A DNA stretch of 9,676 nucleotides from Avimonoglobus sp965151315 (GCA_965151315.1 CBCTZG010000096.1:1-9676); one strand, 5' to 3'; shown: positions 1 through 7,019, counted from the first letter of the stretch. Notes: generated from the letters alone by a model not told the origin. Program-made: numbers and translations.

Positions 1-284
1 AGTATTATATGAAATACAATGATAATAAACGCTGTAAAAAAGTCCAGCACAACCATAATGTTTCTCTTATTCTCCCTATCTGCAATAACACCGCCAAGCA
101 ACGAGAATACAACCATAGGGATAAATGAACAAGCTGTTACTGTACCAAATAAGACTGAAGAATTTGTTTCTCTTAATAGGTACAGCGGCAAAGCAAACCG
201 CAAAATCGCATTTCCAAACAGAGATATGATCTGCCCAATTACTACCATTGAAAAATCCCGGTTAAATAATTTTATTGTTTTCAT
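1..284 (-). CDS. MFS-family efflux transporter, N-terminal part (cut by window edge)
   Basis: This is the first 94 codons of an integral membrane transporter that continues beyond base 1. Translation from the ATG at 284-282 begins MKTIKLFNRDF and gives two hydrophobic stretches, about residues 12-36 and 47-68. These are followed by the MFS motif A loop G65-V-I-A-D69-R70-E-N-K-R74 between helices 2 and 3, then a third hydrophobic stretch from about residue 77. The start is supported by GGAAAGGA about 8 bases upstream. The N-terminus resembles the MFS_3-type exporters (macrolide or siderophore efflux style); the substrate cannot be read from the sequence. It lies just downstream of the TetR gene on the same strand, and the TetR-type palindrome lies 17 bases before its start, so repression by that TetR is likely. 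The plus-strand ORF covering 19-351 is its antisense shadow. Confidence 0.88.
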   Translation of the reverse strand, partial: MKTIKLFNRDFSMVVIGQIISLFGNAILRFALPLYLLRETNSSVLFGTVTACSFIPMVVFSLLGGVIADRENKRNIMVVLDFFTAFIIIVFHII

Positions 285-301
285 AATAGATTCCTTTCCA
301 A

Positions 302-320
302 CAAACCGACTTGCGGTTTG
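302..320. promoter_or_regulatory. TetR-type operator upstream of the MFS gene
   Basis: The palindrome CAAACCGACTTGCGGTTTG has perfect 7-bp arms (CAAACCG/CGGTTTG) around a 5-bp centre. It lies between the tetR terminator-like hairpin and the ribosome site of the MFS gene. Read on the minus strand it matches the palindrome at 1026-1044 at 15 of 19 positions, and both are preceded by ATA. A shared element before both genes of a TetR/efflux pair is the expected arrangement for a TetR-family repressor. No convincing promoter hexamers for the MFS gene were found immediately upstream. Confidence 0.75.
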
Positions 321-331
321 TATGTGCTCCA

Positions 332-362
332 AAATAAACTGCTCCTCATGAGCAGCTTATTT
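332..362. terminator. Hairpin between tetR and MFS genes, probable tetR terminator
   Basis: CTGCTC (339-344) pairs with GAGCAG (350-355) around a 5-base loop, and an outer AAATAA/TTATTT stem extends it past one mismatch. On the minus strand the G+C stem is followed by TTTATTTT, as in an intrinsic terminator. It begins at the tetR stop codon. Because the MFS gene follows closely, it may be only a partial terminator or attenuator. Confidence 0.5.
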
Positions 363-1007
363 TTATTTCTTTATTTGCTTACAATATTGTTTATATCTTG
401 CAATCATTTCATCATCAATTAAGTCTACACCTAATCCGATAAGCATTTTATTCATTGCAATACATTTTCGTTCAATATCTGATTCCTCCGATTCATGCAC
501 AAGAGGATTGAGCCATAAATTTGCTAAAATCATCATGGCTTCAGCCAATTCTTTCGGATAGTCTGTTTGAATTGAGCCGTCATCAATTGCCTCCTGCAAA
601 ATAGGAAGAATAAAGTCAGGTACAACAACATCAAATATATCTCTAAATTGCATTGCTAAAAGCCGAGGGTTTTCTAAAAGATTTGGCGCTGCTGTCAACA
701 GAATATCTTGGTTTGTATTAAATATTGCGGCCTTAAATATTGCTTTTAACTTTTCATAGCCGTTTAATGACTTATCATCTCTTACTTTAGCCAATATTTC
801 TGAATTATCTTCACCAATTCGTTTTACCATAGCTACAAAAATCTCTTCTTTCGATGCGAAATGATGGTAGATTGCACCCTTTGATAATTTTGTTTTATTA
901 ATAATATCCTGCAATGAAGTATGCTCATAGCCATGCTCGATAAACAATTCCTGCGCAGCGTCTAAAATGGATTTCACCGTTTGTTCAGGATATTTATTCC
1001 GAGCCAT
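363..1007 (-). CDS. TetR/AcrR-family transcriptional repressor
   Basis: This 214-residue protein has the typical TetR length. The N-terminal DNA-binding domain spans about residues 10-57: the first helix (VKSILDAAQELFIEHGY) is followed by the helix-turn-helix with the signature TSLQDIINKTKLSKGAIYHHF, whose G-A-I-Y-H-H-F end is characteristic. The rest (about 60-214) is an all-helical ligand-binding and dimerisation domain without a recognisable ligand. The start is fixed by GGAGGTG 7 bases upstream. The gene has a consensus promoter overlapped by a palindrome, implying autorepression, and the MFS exporter directly downstream carries the same palindrome. The likely role is to sense a toxic or metabolic ligand and derepress the exporter. 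The family call is firm; the target is inferred from the operators. Confidence 0.93.
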   Translation of the reverse strand: MARNKYPEQTVKSILDAAQELFIEHGYEHTSLQDIINKTKLSKGAIYHHFASKEEIFVAMVKRIGEDNSEILAKVRDDKSLNGYEKLKAIFKAAIFNTNQDILLTAAPNLLENPRLLAMQFRDIFDVVVPDFILPILQEAIDDGSIQTDYPKELAEAMMILANLWLNPLVHESEESDIERKCIAMNKMLIGLGVDLIDDEMIARYKQYCKQIKK

Positions 1008-1025
1008 AATTGTTCACCTCCATTT

Positions 1026-1044
1026 CAAACCGACGGTCTGTTTG
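1026..1044. promoter_or_regulatory. TetR-type operator on the tetR promoter
   Basis: CAAACCGACGGTCTGTTTG is a 19-bp palindrome with 8 of 9 arm positions paired. It starts inside the downstream end of the tetR promoter region and covers the predicted transcription start, an ideal position for autorepression. It matches the element at 302-320 at 15 of 19 positions on the minus strand. Confidence 0.8.
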
Positions 1045-1045
1045 T

Positions 1046-1074
1046 ATTATATACTATTTCTTTTACTTTGTCAA
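1046..1074 (-). promoter_or_regulatory. Consensus sigma-A promoter of tetR
   Basis: On the minus strand TTGACA (1074-1069), a 17-bp spacer and TATAAT (1051-1046) give a perfect match to the housekeeping consensus. The predicted start near 1039 falls inside the operator palindrome. So strong a promoter in front of a repressor implies tight autorepression. Confidence 0.9.
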
Positions 1075-1142
1075 GAGGCATTTTCAATTGAATACATCGT
1101 TTGTAAAATTTATTATGATATATCCTTCCTCTATTTTCTTTG

Positions 1143-1973
1143 CTACAGTCTGTTTGCTTTGTCCTTCATTTCTTTAGCCGTCGGATTACTGTAAATCAGT
1201 GTGGTCTGCACATTGCTGTGTCCGGCCTGGTTTGCTACTTCATGAATAGAGTAACCGTTTTCCAACGCATTGGAGCAAAAATAATGACGCAGCGTTTTGG
1301 GCGTGATGGTATCCGAATACTTATTAAATATCTGGTTGATGCGGGAGGGCGTCAGCTTATCACTTTGGCGGCTTACGAACAGATACGGACTGTCTGAATC
1401 CCTCTCTTTCAAATATTCACGAATCGCATGGACGGCCTTGTCATTGATATAAACAATCCGTTGCTTATTGCCTTTCCCGACAATACGAATCTCTCTGGAT
1501 ATCAGATCCACCTGATCCAGTCTGAGTGATACACATTCACTTCGCCTGATGCCGGTATAGACATAAAGCGTAACGATTGCATAATCCCGTTTGCTGCCGT
1601 GCTCCAGTAGTCTTTGCCGGAATGATTCCACATCCTTTTTCTCAACGGTACACGGGCTGGCATATTGGATCTGAACCTTCATAAAATCACCGTCCAGCAC
1701 CGCAGATTCATTTTGAATGCCCTTTTTTATAAAATAGGTGTTTAATGTTTTCAGTGAAGATAGATGGTTATTTACCGTCCGCGGATCATATTGTTTAATG
1801 TTGCGCATATATGAGATGTACTCCAGTACGTTTGCGCGGTACAGCCGCGTTGGTTCCTCTCCAAAGCTGTCGCGGCACCAACTGAAAAACAAACTGATAT
1901 TTCTGCAATATGTTTTGATGGTATTTTTTGATTTACCGCTTTCTTTCAAATACTCAGAAAATTCTTCTGTCAT
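1143..1973 (-). CDS. Tyrosine recombinase/integrase, XerC/XerD-like
   Basis: This 276-residue site-specific recombinase is close to XerC/D length. The N-terminal SAM-like core-binding domain covers about residues 1-90 (NTIKTYCRNISLFFSW is typical). The catalytic domain covers about 108-276. Visible active-site residues are R143 in TGIRRSE, the beta-hairpin lysine K167 in GKGNKQR, K226 and R229 in TPKTLRH (box II, where His is more common than Lys at 226), H252 in AGHSNVQTT and the nucleophile Y261 in LIYSNP. All catalytic roles are filled, so it should be active. AAAGGA lies about 10 bases before the ATG. No terminator is evident between it and the tetR promoter. Upstream lies a repeat cluster with a dif-like inverted site, its most plausible local substrate. 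Whether it is a mobile-element integrase, a DNA invertase or a chromosomal Xer cannot be decided here. Confidence 0.93.
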   Translation of the reverse strand: MTEEFSEYLKESGKSKNTIKTYCRNISLFFSWCRDSFGEEPTRLYRANVLEYISYMRNIKQYDPRTVNNHLSSLKTLNTYFIKKGIQNESAVLDGDFMKVQIQYASPCTVEKKDVESFRQRLLEHGSKRDYAIVTLYVYTGIRRSECVSLRLDQVDLISREIRIVGKGNKQRIVYINDKAVHAIREYLKERDSDSPYLFVSRQSDKLTPSRINQIFNKYSDTITPKTLRHYFCSNALENGYSIHEVANQAGHSNVQTTLIYSNPTAKEMKDKANRL

Positions 1974-1992
1974 TTTGATCCGTTCCTTTCTG

Positions 1993-2150
1993 TTGTGTTT
2001 ATTATAATTACACCGAAAGTAAGGAGCATTTGCAACCGAATAATTATGTTTAACTCATTTGCGGCAGCTACGCATATGATTGTGTTTAACTCAAGATAGA
2101 TACCGACGGTAAAAAACGACGGCAGCTAAACACAATTAGTATTATGTTTA
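1993..2150. repeat. Cluster of five TTRTGTTTA repeats upstream of the recombinase
   Basis: The 9-mer TTGTGTTTA or TTATGTTTA occurs at 1993-2001, 2044-2052, 2080-2088 and 2142-2150 on the plus strand and at 2127-2135 on the minus strand. Copies 2 and 3 extend identically to TTTAACTCA. A second shared string, CGGCAGCTA, occurs at 2062-2070 and 2120-2128. The last two copies face each other around 6 bp. Repeated half-sites next to a tyrosine recombinase gene suggest recombinase binding; regulatory protein sites are the alternative. Confidence 0.6.
2005..2036 (-). promoter_or_regulatory. Promoter of the recombinase gene; 32-bp motif shared with 7786-7817
   Basis: On the minus strand TTGCAA (2035-2030), a 17-bp spacer and TGTAAT (2012-2007) fit a sigma-A-like promoter, ending about 33 bases before the start codon. 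The plus-strand string TAATTACACCGAAA, 9 variable bases, then ATTTGCAAC recurs before the gene at 7755 with one difference. Conservation reaches outside the two hexamers, so a more specific sigma factor or a binding protein may be involved. A second possible -10, TATAAT, overlaps slightly downstream (2006-2001). Confidence 0.65.
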
Positions 2151-2157
2151 GCCGCCG
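2120..2157. terminator. Bidirectional intrinsic-terminator-like hairpin after the M16 peptidase gene
   Basis: CGGC/GCCG outer pairs and GCTAAACA/TGTTTAGC inner pairs form a long imperfect stem with a tiny loop. On the minus strand, downstream of the peptidase gene, the stem is followed by GTTTTTT within a few bases. On the plus strand it is followed by AATTTTTATATTTTT. Its position 39 bases past the peptidase stop codon fits the end of the sigma/anti-sigma/peptidase operon. Confidence 0.7.
2125..2152. other. Candidate tyrosine-recombinase core site (dif-like 11-6-11)
   Basis: GCTAAACACAA and TTATGTTTAGC are inverted 11-bp arms (10 of 11 positions complementary) separated by TTAGTA. This is the arm and spacer geometry of Xer/dif core sites, and TTATGTTTA resembles the XerD-side arm TTATGTTAAAT of dif. 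It lies about 150 bp from the recombinase start. The same bases form the terminator-like hairpin at 2120-2157, so the two readings compete. Confidence 0.4.
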
Positions 2158-2195
2158 AATTTTTATATTTTTAAGATATTCCACATATATAAAGA

Positions 2196-5100
2196 TTAAT
2201 TGCTGCACGCCGCAAGGATATCTTCATATGCCCAATGACCTTCAATGTCTGTAAACGGGTTTTGTATGGTATCCAAATATGCTTTCCCAGTCATGCGGTT
2301 TAATATCGTCACAGCCTCAGCTCTTGTAACAGCATCACCCGGATGCATTGTCTGATCTTCATATCCAGTTAAATAACCGCTATCCGCCATCTTCATGACT
2401 GGCTCGTAAAACCAATCCTGATCGGTAATGTCACTGTACCCGGTTCCGTTAGAGGTGCTGTCTCCATATATGAACTGCGAGAGCATTGCCGCGAATTCCG
2501 CACGTGTTATCTGTTCGTTTGGACGGAAAGTTCCGTCCTCGTAACCGTTCAGTATTCTTTTTTCCGCAAGGGAAACAACAGCGTCATAATACCAGTCGGC
2601 TTCGTTCACATCAGAAAACATAGAGTTTCCCTGCGCAGTCCGTTTGTCTGCTGTTAGACGTGCGATAAGTGCGGCGGATTCAGCTCTTGTGAGAATTTCA
2701 TCAGGACACAAAGTGTTCTCTGTTTTTCCTGTTATATAGCTACTGGGTGTTTTTGTTAGTCTCGGTGAGACCTCCAGCGTATTGGCATTCGCGTAATATC
2801 CGAAATCAACCGCCGTGCTGTCCGTGCCATCTATGCCGGTCACCGCAAAAATATGCCCCTGTGATACTATAGCATCCATCATATCAGCGTATCCTCTTAA
2901 ATCCTCTACAGTAACTGATAGCATTTCCTCCCGTGTACGCGCAATGTCCTGCGCAGTCTTCTCGCTGAAAGCCATGGTTGCGCCATAATCGGAATCATTA
3001 TAATACATATCAAATTCCATCACAGCGGGAACGATGATCGCTTCGATCTCCTTCTGCGTGATCTCAATATTACGCAGGTAATCACCCATGCCCTGCCATA
3101 CCTCCACGACGAGGTCAATATCTGATAATCCCGTAGCAGAGCAGGTTACTCCGGTTACGTCAAAATTCACGCCTGCACCGTATGCGCCATACCTTCCGCG
3201 CAGAATTGGCAGCATATATTTAGAAGTCAAGACCTTCCCTAAAATATTCATTTTTCCTGAATAGGTATAACCGCTTTCCGCATAATTACCGGACAGCATA
3301 AAATGCGTTGCGTCGGGCAGATCTGTAATGATCGCCGCTGAGTTGTATCCGACAGGCAGTGTAATTTGTGCTTCAGTTTTTTGCTCTGCTGACTGAAATA
3401 CAGCGGTTACCTTTGCTTTCACCGCATCAAAACCATTTCTTTCTCCCACATATTCCACAGTTGGCAGACTGCCGAGCAATGCATCAGAGAGCAGTTGTTT
3501 CATTTTTTCTAATTTCTGAGGAATCACATCATCGGTCAAAGCGGTAAGATAATGATAATATGGAACGGAGCCCTGTCCGATACTGCCACTTGTGTTGGCA
3601 TAAAACGCATTGCCGGCGGATGAGGAAGACTGTTTTAATTCATAGGACAGGTTATATGGGTCGCGGTAACCGTTGCTTAATATGTCCTCCGGCGCAGATT
3701 TCACATATGCCGTGAGATCCGCTTCATTCAGCAGTGTTTCATCCTTCAAAAAGGTTATGACGTTTTCAAAGCTGTCGGCAGCGGTGCCACTTCCGCCGTA
3801 TAAATTCACCGATATTTTGGGGTTTATCTTGGTGCTGTCACGATAGCTCTCCATCGCCGCAAGCCCAAAGCCGACGGAAAGCCCCTGCTGTGACGCGCGG
3901 TCATTTAAGAATGACAGCAGAAGCTGCAAGTCAAGCAGATCATTTTCATTCGGTATCGGGAAAAACAAATCGGCTACATCCGAACCACTTTTTTCGGTAA
4001 AATAAAAATCCATACCGCCGGTCGTTTCTTTTTCCGCATCTTTGTATCCCGGAGCTTTGGCTACCTCATCGGTTGTCAGCGACGGGATGGCGGCGACAGC
4101 CTCGGGATCGTCGGGAGCCTCCGCCCATACCGCAAACGCCAGAGTATCTGCTTTGATCTGTTCGATCTCTTCGTCTGAAAACTCAGGAAGTTCTTCCTCC
4201 GCGTTTTGCCAGCCGTTGCCGGACACCACGATTTTTCTGCACGGATTTTCATAAAAATACTTATCAAATACCTCTTCAAAAAACGAAAGATCTGACTCTA
4301 ATTTTTGCTCGATCGCCGTCAAGTTTGTGAAAGCAAACGGATCATCCTGATAGAGGACTCCGCAGAACACTTCAAATGCCGTGTCATAAAAATAGGGATC
4401 ACGTCTTGTCTCAAAATAGGCGTCTATTTCTCCGGTAAGAATGTCCTCATCAAATCCATTTGTGGCAAAATCAGAAAGAATTTTATTATAGGCGGCAATT
4501 ACTTCATCTTTTCTCGCGATGGGAACTTCTGAAGTAATTAGTGTGATATTGGCAATTCCACCTGCATTGCCGCCATTTGTATAGTTGACGGCATTCACTG
4601 CATTCATTTTCTGCTGAATCATGTTAAAAATAATCTCTCTTGCAAAAATCTCTTCCGCAGGTTCCGACATCGGTACGCCGGAGGACATAAAGCCGATATC
4701 AACCGTCTGTGTGTCCGCCGTGATATGATATTCGCTGTACGTCTCCGTCGGCGTTTGCTTGGTGTCTTCAAAAGCTATCGGTATCTCCTGTTTTTCAGAT
4801 TCACTGAAAAACGTATTAAGTACGGACAGCGTCCTCTTGATATCCTGCTCTCCTGCAAGATAGGTAATGCTGTTGGACGGAACATAATAGGTGTGATACA
4901 CTCTTAAAAGGTCCTCATATGTAAGCTCTTTAAGCGCATCCACAGTCCCGCCGCTGTTGAAGGCAGGCGCGGTATCTCCGTAGAGCGATGTATAAAGGCT
5001 GTCGGCAATAAAACTCAGAGAATTTTCTGCGGTATCAAGGCTTTTGAGGTTCAGCTCGTTATACACAACACCGTTGTACTGCACGCCATTGTCCGTATAT

Positions 5101-5621
5101 TCAAGACGGATACCCTGCTGCTTGAAAATATTTTCATCTGTTAAAAACAGCGGGTGAAAAATACCACTCAGATAAACATCCATCAGATTATACAGCTCTG
5201 TTTCGTTGGTGGTTTTAATTTCATACCGAGTGATATCGTCCGCTGTGACGCCGTTTAGTGTCTCTGCTACGGCATTTTCCCTGATATAGGGCATAATGTT
5301 TTTCACAGGATATTTCTCGCTGCCGCAAAAGAGTGCATGTTCCAAAACATGGTTAGCACCCTTGTTGTCGGCAGGCGGCGTTTTAAAGCCGATGGTAAAA
5401 TCCATCCGCTCTGCGCCGTTGTCCACATAGATGACCTCGGCACCTGTTTTGATATGCTCAAACTGGTAGACTGTACCGCCGAGATCATCGCTTTGTATCG
5501 TGTCTGTCAGATCAAAGCCGGTACCGGCAAAATCAGCCTGCTCATATGCCAAAGCAGGAAAGCTGCTTATAAGCATGATCCCCGTAATTATCATTGAAAT
5601 AATTCTTGTTTGTCGTTTCAT
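2196..5621 (-). CDS. Secreted M16C zinc metallopeptidase with C-terminal SLH cell-wall anchor
   Basis: This 1141-residue protein begins with a signal peptide (MKRQTRIISMIITGIMLISS, probable cleavage after ALA at residue 25). The peptidase half carries the inverted zinc motif H91-V-L-E94-H95 within a GANHVLEHALFCGSEKYP context very like PreP/Cym1. The third zinc ligand is probably E189 in VVYNEL, at PreP-like spacing. The region of about 480-720 fits the M16C-associated linker. The C-terminal half keeps the substrate-binding R808 and Y814 (LRGRYGAYGAG). Residues 973-1141 hold three S-layer homology units with TRAE at 978-981, 1039-1042 and 1099-1102, and Trp-ending starts at 1010, 1070 and 1130. 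It should degrade peptides as a clamshell enzyme at the cell surface, held to wall polysaccharide. GGAGGT precedes the ATG by 6 bases. It follows the anti-sigma gene by 40 bp, so it is probably the third operon gene and the main output of that system. Confidence 0.93.
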   Translation of the reverse strand: MKRQTRIISMIITGIMLISSFPALAYEQADFAGTGFDLTDTIQSDDLGGTVYQFEHIKTGAEVIYVDNGAERMDFTIGFKTPPADNKGANHVLEHALFCGSEKYPVKNIMPYIRENAVAETLNGVTADDITRYEIKTTNETELYNLMDVYLSGIFHPLFLTDENIFKQQGIRLEYTDNGVQYNGVVYNELNLKSLDTAENSLSFIADSLYTSLYGDTAPAFNSGGTVDALKELTYEDLLRVYHTYYVPSNSITYLAGEQDIKRTLSVLNTFFSESEKQEIPIAFEDTKQTPTETYSEYHITADTQTVDIGFMSSGVPMSEPAEEIFAREIIFNMIQQKMNAVNAVNYTNGGNAGGIANITLITSEVPIARKDEVIAAYNKILSDFATNGFDEDILTGEIDAYFETRRDPYFYDTAFEVFCGVLYQDDPFAFTNLTAIEQKLESDLSFFEEVFDKYFYENPCRKIVVSGNGWQNAEEELPEFSDEEIEQIKADTLAFAVWAEAPDDPEAVAAIPSLTTDEVAKAPGYKDAEKETTGGMDFYFTEKSGSDVADLFFPIPNENDLLDLQLLLSFLNDRASQQGLSVGFGLAAMESYRDSTKINPKISVNLYGGSGTAADSFENVITFLKDETLLNEADLTAYVKSAPEDILSNGYRDPYNLSYELKQSSSSAGNAFYANTSGSIGQGSVPYYHYLTALTDDVIPQKLEKMKQLLSDALLGSLPTVEYVGERNGFDAVKAKVTAVFQSAEQKTEAQITLPVGYNSAAIITDLPDATHFMLSGNYAESGYTYSGKMNILGKVLTSKYMLPILRGRYGAYGAGVNFDVTGVTCSATGLSDIDLVVEVWQGMGDYLRNIEITQKEIEAIIVPAVMEFDMYYNDSDYGATMAFSEKTAQDIARTREEMLSVTVEDLRGYADMMDAIVSQGHIFAVTGIDGTDSTAVDFGYYANANTLEVSPRLTKTPSSYITGKTENTLCPDEILTRAESAALIARLTADKRTAQGNSMFSDVNEADWYYDAVVSLAEKRILNGYEDGTFRPNEQITRAEFAAMLSQFIYGDSTSNGTGYSDITDQDWFYEPVMKMADSGYLTGYEDQTMHPGDAVTRAEAVTILNRMTGKAYLDTIQNPFTDIEGHWAYEDILAACSN

Positions 5622-5661
5622 TCATCTACCTCCATATCATTTCATGATTGATATATCAATA

Positions 5662-6399
5662 CTATTGTATATCCTGAGCGTCGATCATTTCTTTTGCCAT
5701 TTCAAAGAGCGTGTCCTCAGATATATCAATATCCATTGCTAAAAGCTCATAATTAAGCCCCTGATATTCCCATGCGATACCCTGCACATGATGCATTTCA
5801 ATTTTCTCAGTGCCATAGCTTAGTATCACGCTGCCGTCTCGCTCTGCCTGTTGATCTTCAGCGGTCGGTTGGTAGTCCGGCGGAACCAGCTTGTTTATAT
5901 AAGAATAATAGAGCAACTCACTCCCTTTATAACTCTTAGTCACATCAGGATCCTTGACTTGAATACCGGCAATTGCAGCATCAATGAAAGCCGTTATCTT
6001 AGCTCCATCCTTCTTATAGTCGAACTGAAGCCCTTTGTATTCCTGCACCAAATTTCCTTCTGTATCAAAATCCTCATTATACATGATATACCCACTATCA
6101 AAGACAAAGCCGGAAGAACAACTCTCCGGAATATTCGGAGCTATGCCGGTATCTTTAAGCATCGTATCCTTTGAGGGAATTGTATAGTAGGAGGGAATAT
6201 TGAAAGAATGCCCACCGCGACTCCCCAGTATAATATTCGCTGCCCAGACCGTCACGCCTAAAAGCATAATTATCGCTGCAGCCATTACTATGATTTTCCG
6301 GATCTTTATACGGCGCACCCGTTTTACCGAATCGGAAGCCTCTGCGATAAGTTCGTCATCGATAAGACTGATCGTTTCAAAAATATCGTTTCTGTTCAT
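5662..6399 (-). CDS. Putative anti-sigma factor, single-pass membrane protein
   Basis: This 245-residue protein has a short cytoplasmic N-terminus (MNRNDIFETISLIDDELIAE), a basic stretch (KRVRRIKIRK), one membrane helix at about residues 35-57 (IIVMAAAIIMLLGVTVWAA) and an extracytoplasmic domain of about 185 residues with no recognised family. This layout, with the start codon overlapping the sigma factor stop by ATGA, is standard for clostridial ECF anti-sigma partners. The N-terminal D-D-E-L-I-A-E-A patch is common in such proteins. No zinc-binding HxxxCxxC motif is present, so it is not a ZAS-type anti-sigma. Translation is probably coupled to the sigma gene because its own ribosome site is weak. 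The function is inferred from position and topology. Confidence 0.75.
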   Translation of the reverse strand: MNRNDIFETISLIDDELIAEASDSVKRVRRIKIRKIIVMAAAIIMLLGVTVWAANIILGSRGGHSFNIPSYYTIPSKDTMLKDTGIAPNIPESCSSGFVFDSGYIMYNEDFDTEGNLVQEYKGLQFDYKKDGAKITAFIDAAIAGIQVKDPDVTKSYKGSELLYYSYINKLVPPDYQPTAEDQQAERDGSVILSYGTEKIEMHHVQGIAWEYQGLNYELLAMDIDISEDTLFEMAKEMIDAQDIQ

Positions 6400-6953
6400 A
6401 CACGAACACCCTGCCTTTCCAGATATTTTCTTAATTCATTTCTGATACGCATCAGCATAGATTTCACTTTGCTTTCGCTGAATCCGTACTTTTCTGAAAT
6501 TTGCAAAATACTATCGCAGTACCAATACCGGCGAATAAAGATCACACGCTTTGTCACCGGAAGCTTTTTTAGAAAATCGCTGATATATTTCGCGGTCCTT
6601 TGACAGTCATAATGCTGTTCTGTCGTGTTTCCGGCACTGATACAGTTTTCTAACTCCGATAAGCTCACCTCAACATCCGGATTACGCTTGGCGGCATTAT
6701 TATAGTTATATTTGCCAAACGAGATATTTCGCACGATACGTCCTAAAAATGCAGAAAAATACGACGGTCTTTCCGGCGGTATCTTGTTCCACACAATATG
6801 ATAGGTATCGTTTTCGCATTCCTCGCTGTCCGGATAATTTTTTAAGATACCGTATGCAATCGCGCGAAGCATTCTACCGTATTTTAACGCTGTTTCTGCA
6901 ACAGCATTTTCATTTCTTTCAAAGTATAAGTCAATAATTTTTTCATCCTCCAT
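6396..6953 (-). CDS. ECF-type RNA polymerase sigma factor
   Basis: This 185-residue protein has the ECF (group 4) length. Region 2 covers about residues 8-82, with a divergent core-binding segment DSEECENDTYHIVWNKIPP and the region 2.4 part AFLGRIVRNISFGKYNYNN. Region 4 covers about 126-178, with the helix-turn-helix ILQISEKYGFSESKVKSMLMRIRNELRKYL. AAAGGAG lies 8 bases before the ATG. It is the first gene of an apparent operon with the putative anti-sigma factor and the M16C-SLH peptidase, and likely directs transcription of envelope genes in response to a surface signal. Its promoter specificity is unknown. No clear second copy of its own promoter was found, though a TGCAAC element lies in the leader. 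Confidence 0.9.
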   Translation of the reverse strand: MEDEKIIDLYFERNENAVAETALKYGRMLRAIAYGILKNYPDSEECENDTYHIVWNKIPPERPSYFSAFLGRIVRNISFGKYNYNNAAKRNPDVEVSLSELENCISAGNTTEQHYDCQRTAKYISDFLKKLPVTKRVIFIRRYWYCDSILQISEKYGFSESKVKSMLMRIRNELRKYLERQGVRV

Positions 6954-6991
6954 TGTTTGAGCTCCTTTTATATTTTAGGCCTATACTGATA

Positions 6992-7019
6992 TAGTGAGAA
7001 AATTTCTTTATTCGTTGCA
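6992..7019 (-). promoter_or_regulatory. Weak candidate ECF promoter in the leader of the sigma operon
   Basis: On the minus strand TGCAAC (7019-7014), 16 bases, then TCACTA (6997-6992). TGCAAC is like Bacillus sigma-M/V -35 elements, but the -10 lacks the usual CGTC core. It would give a leader of about 30 bases. This is a suggestion of autoregulation only. Confidence 0.2.

Noticed and set aside
19..351. Plus-strand ORF of 110 codons
   Set aside because: It is antisense to the MFS gene, whose minus-strand frame has membrane helices, motif A and a ribosome site.
967..1397. Two overlapping plus-strand ORFs across the tetR promoter and the recombinase end
   Set aside because: They lack ribosome sites and known motifs, and lie over the tetR promoter and the antisense of a clear recombinase.
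2041..2160. CRISPR-like array
   Set aside because: Repeats are 9-13 bp, irregularly spaced and in both orientations; no regular spacers.
4042..5597. Several 60-86 codon ORFs inside the peptidase gene on both strands
   Set aside because: All are shadows of a continuous 1141-codon gene with intact domains.
5647..5660. Palindrome ATTGATATATCAAT between the anti-sigma and peptidase genes
   Set aside because: AT-only apart from two pairs and without a T tract, so not a terminator; too short to call an operator with no second intergenic copy.
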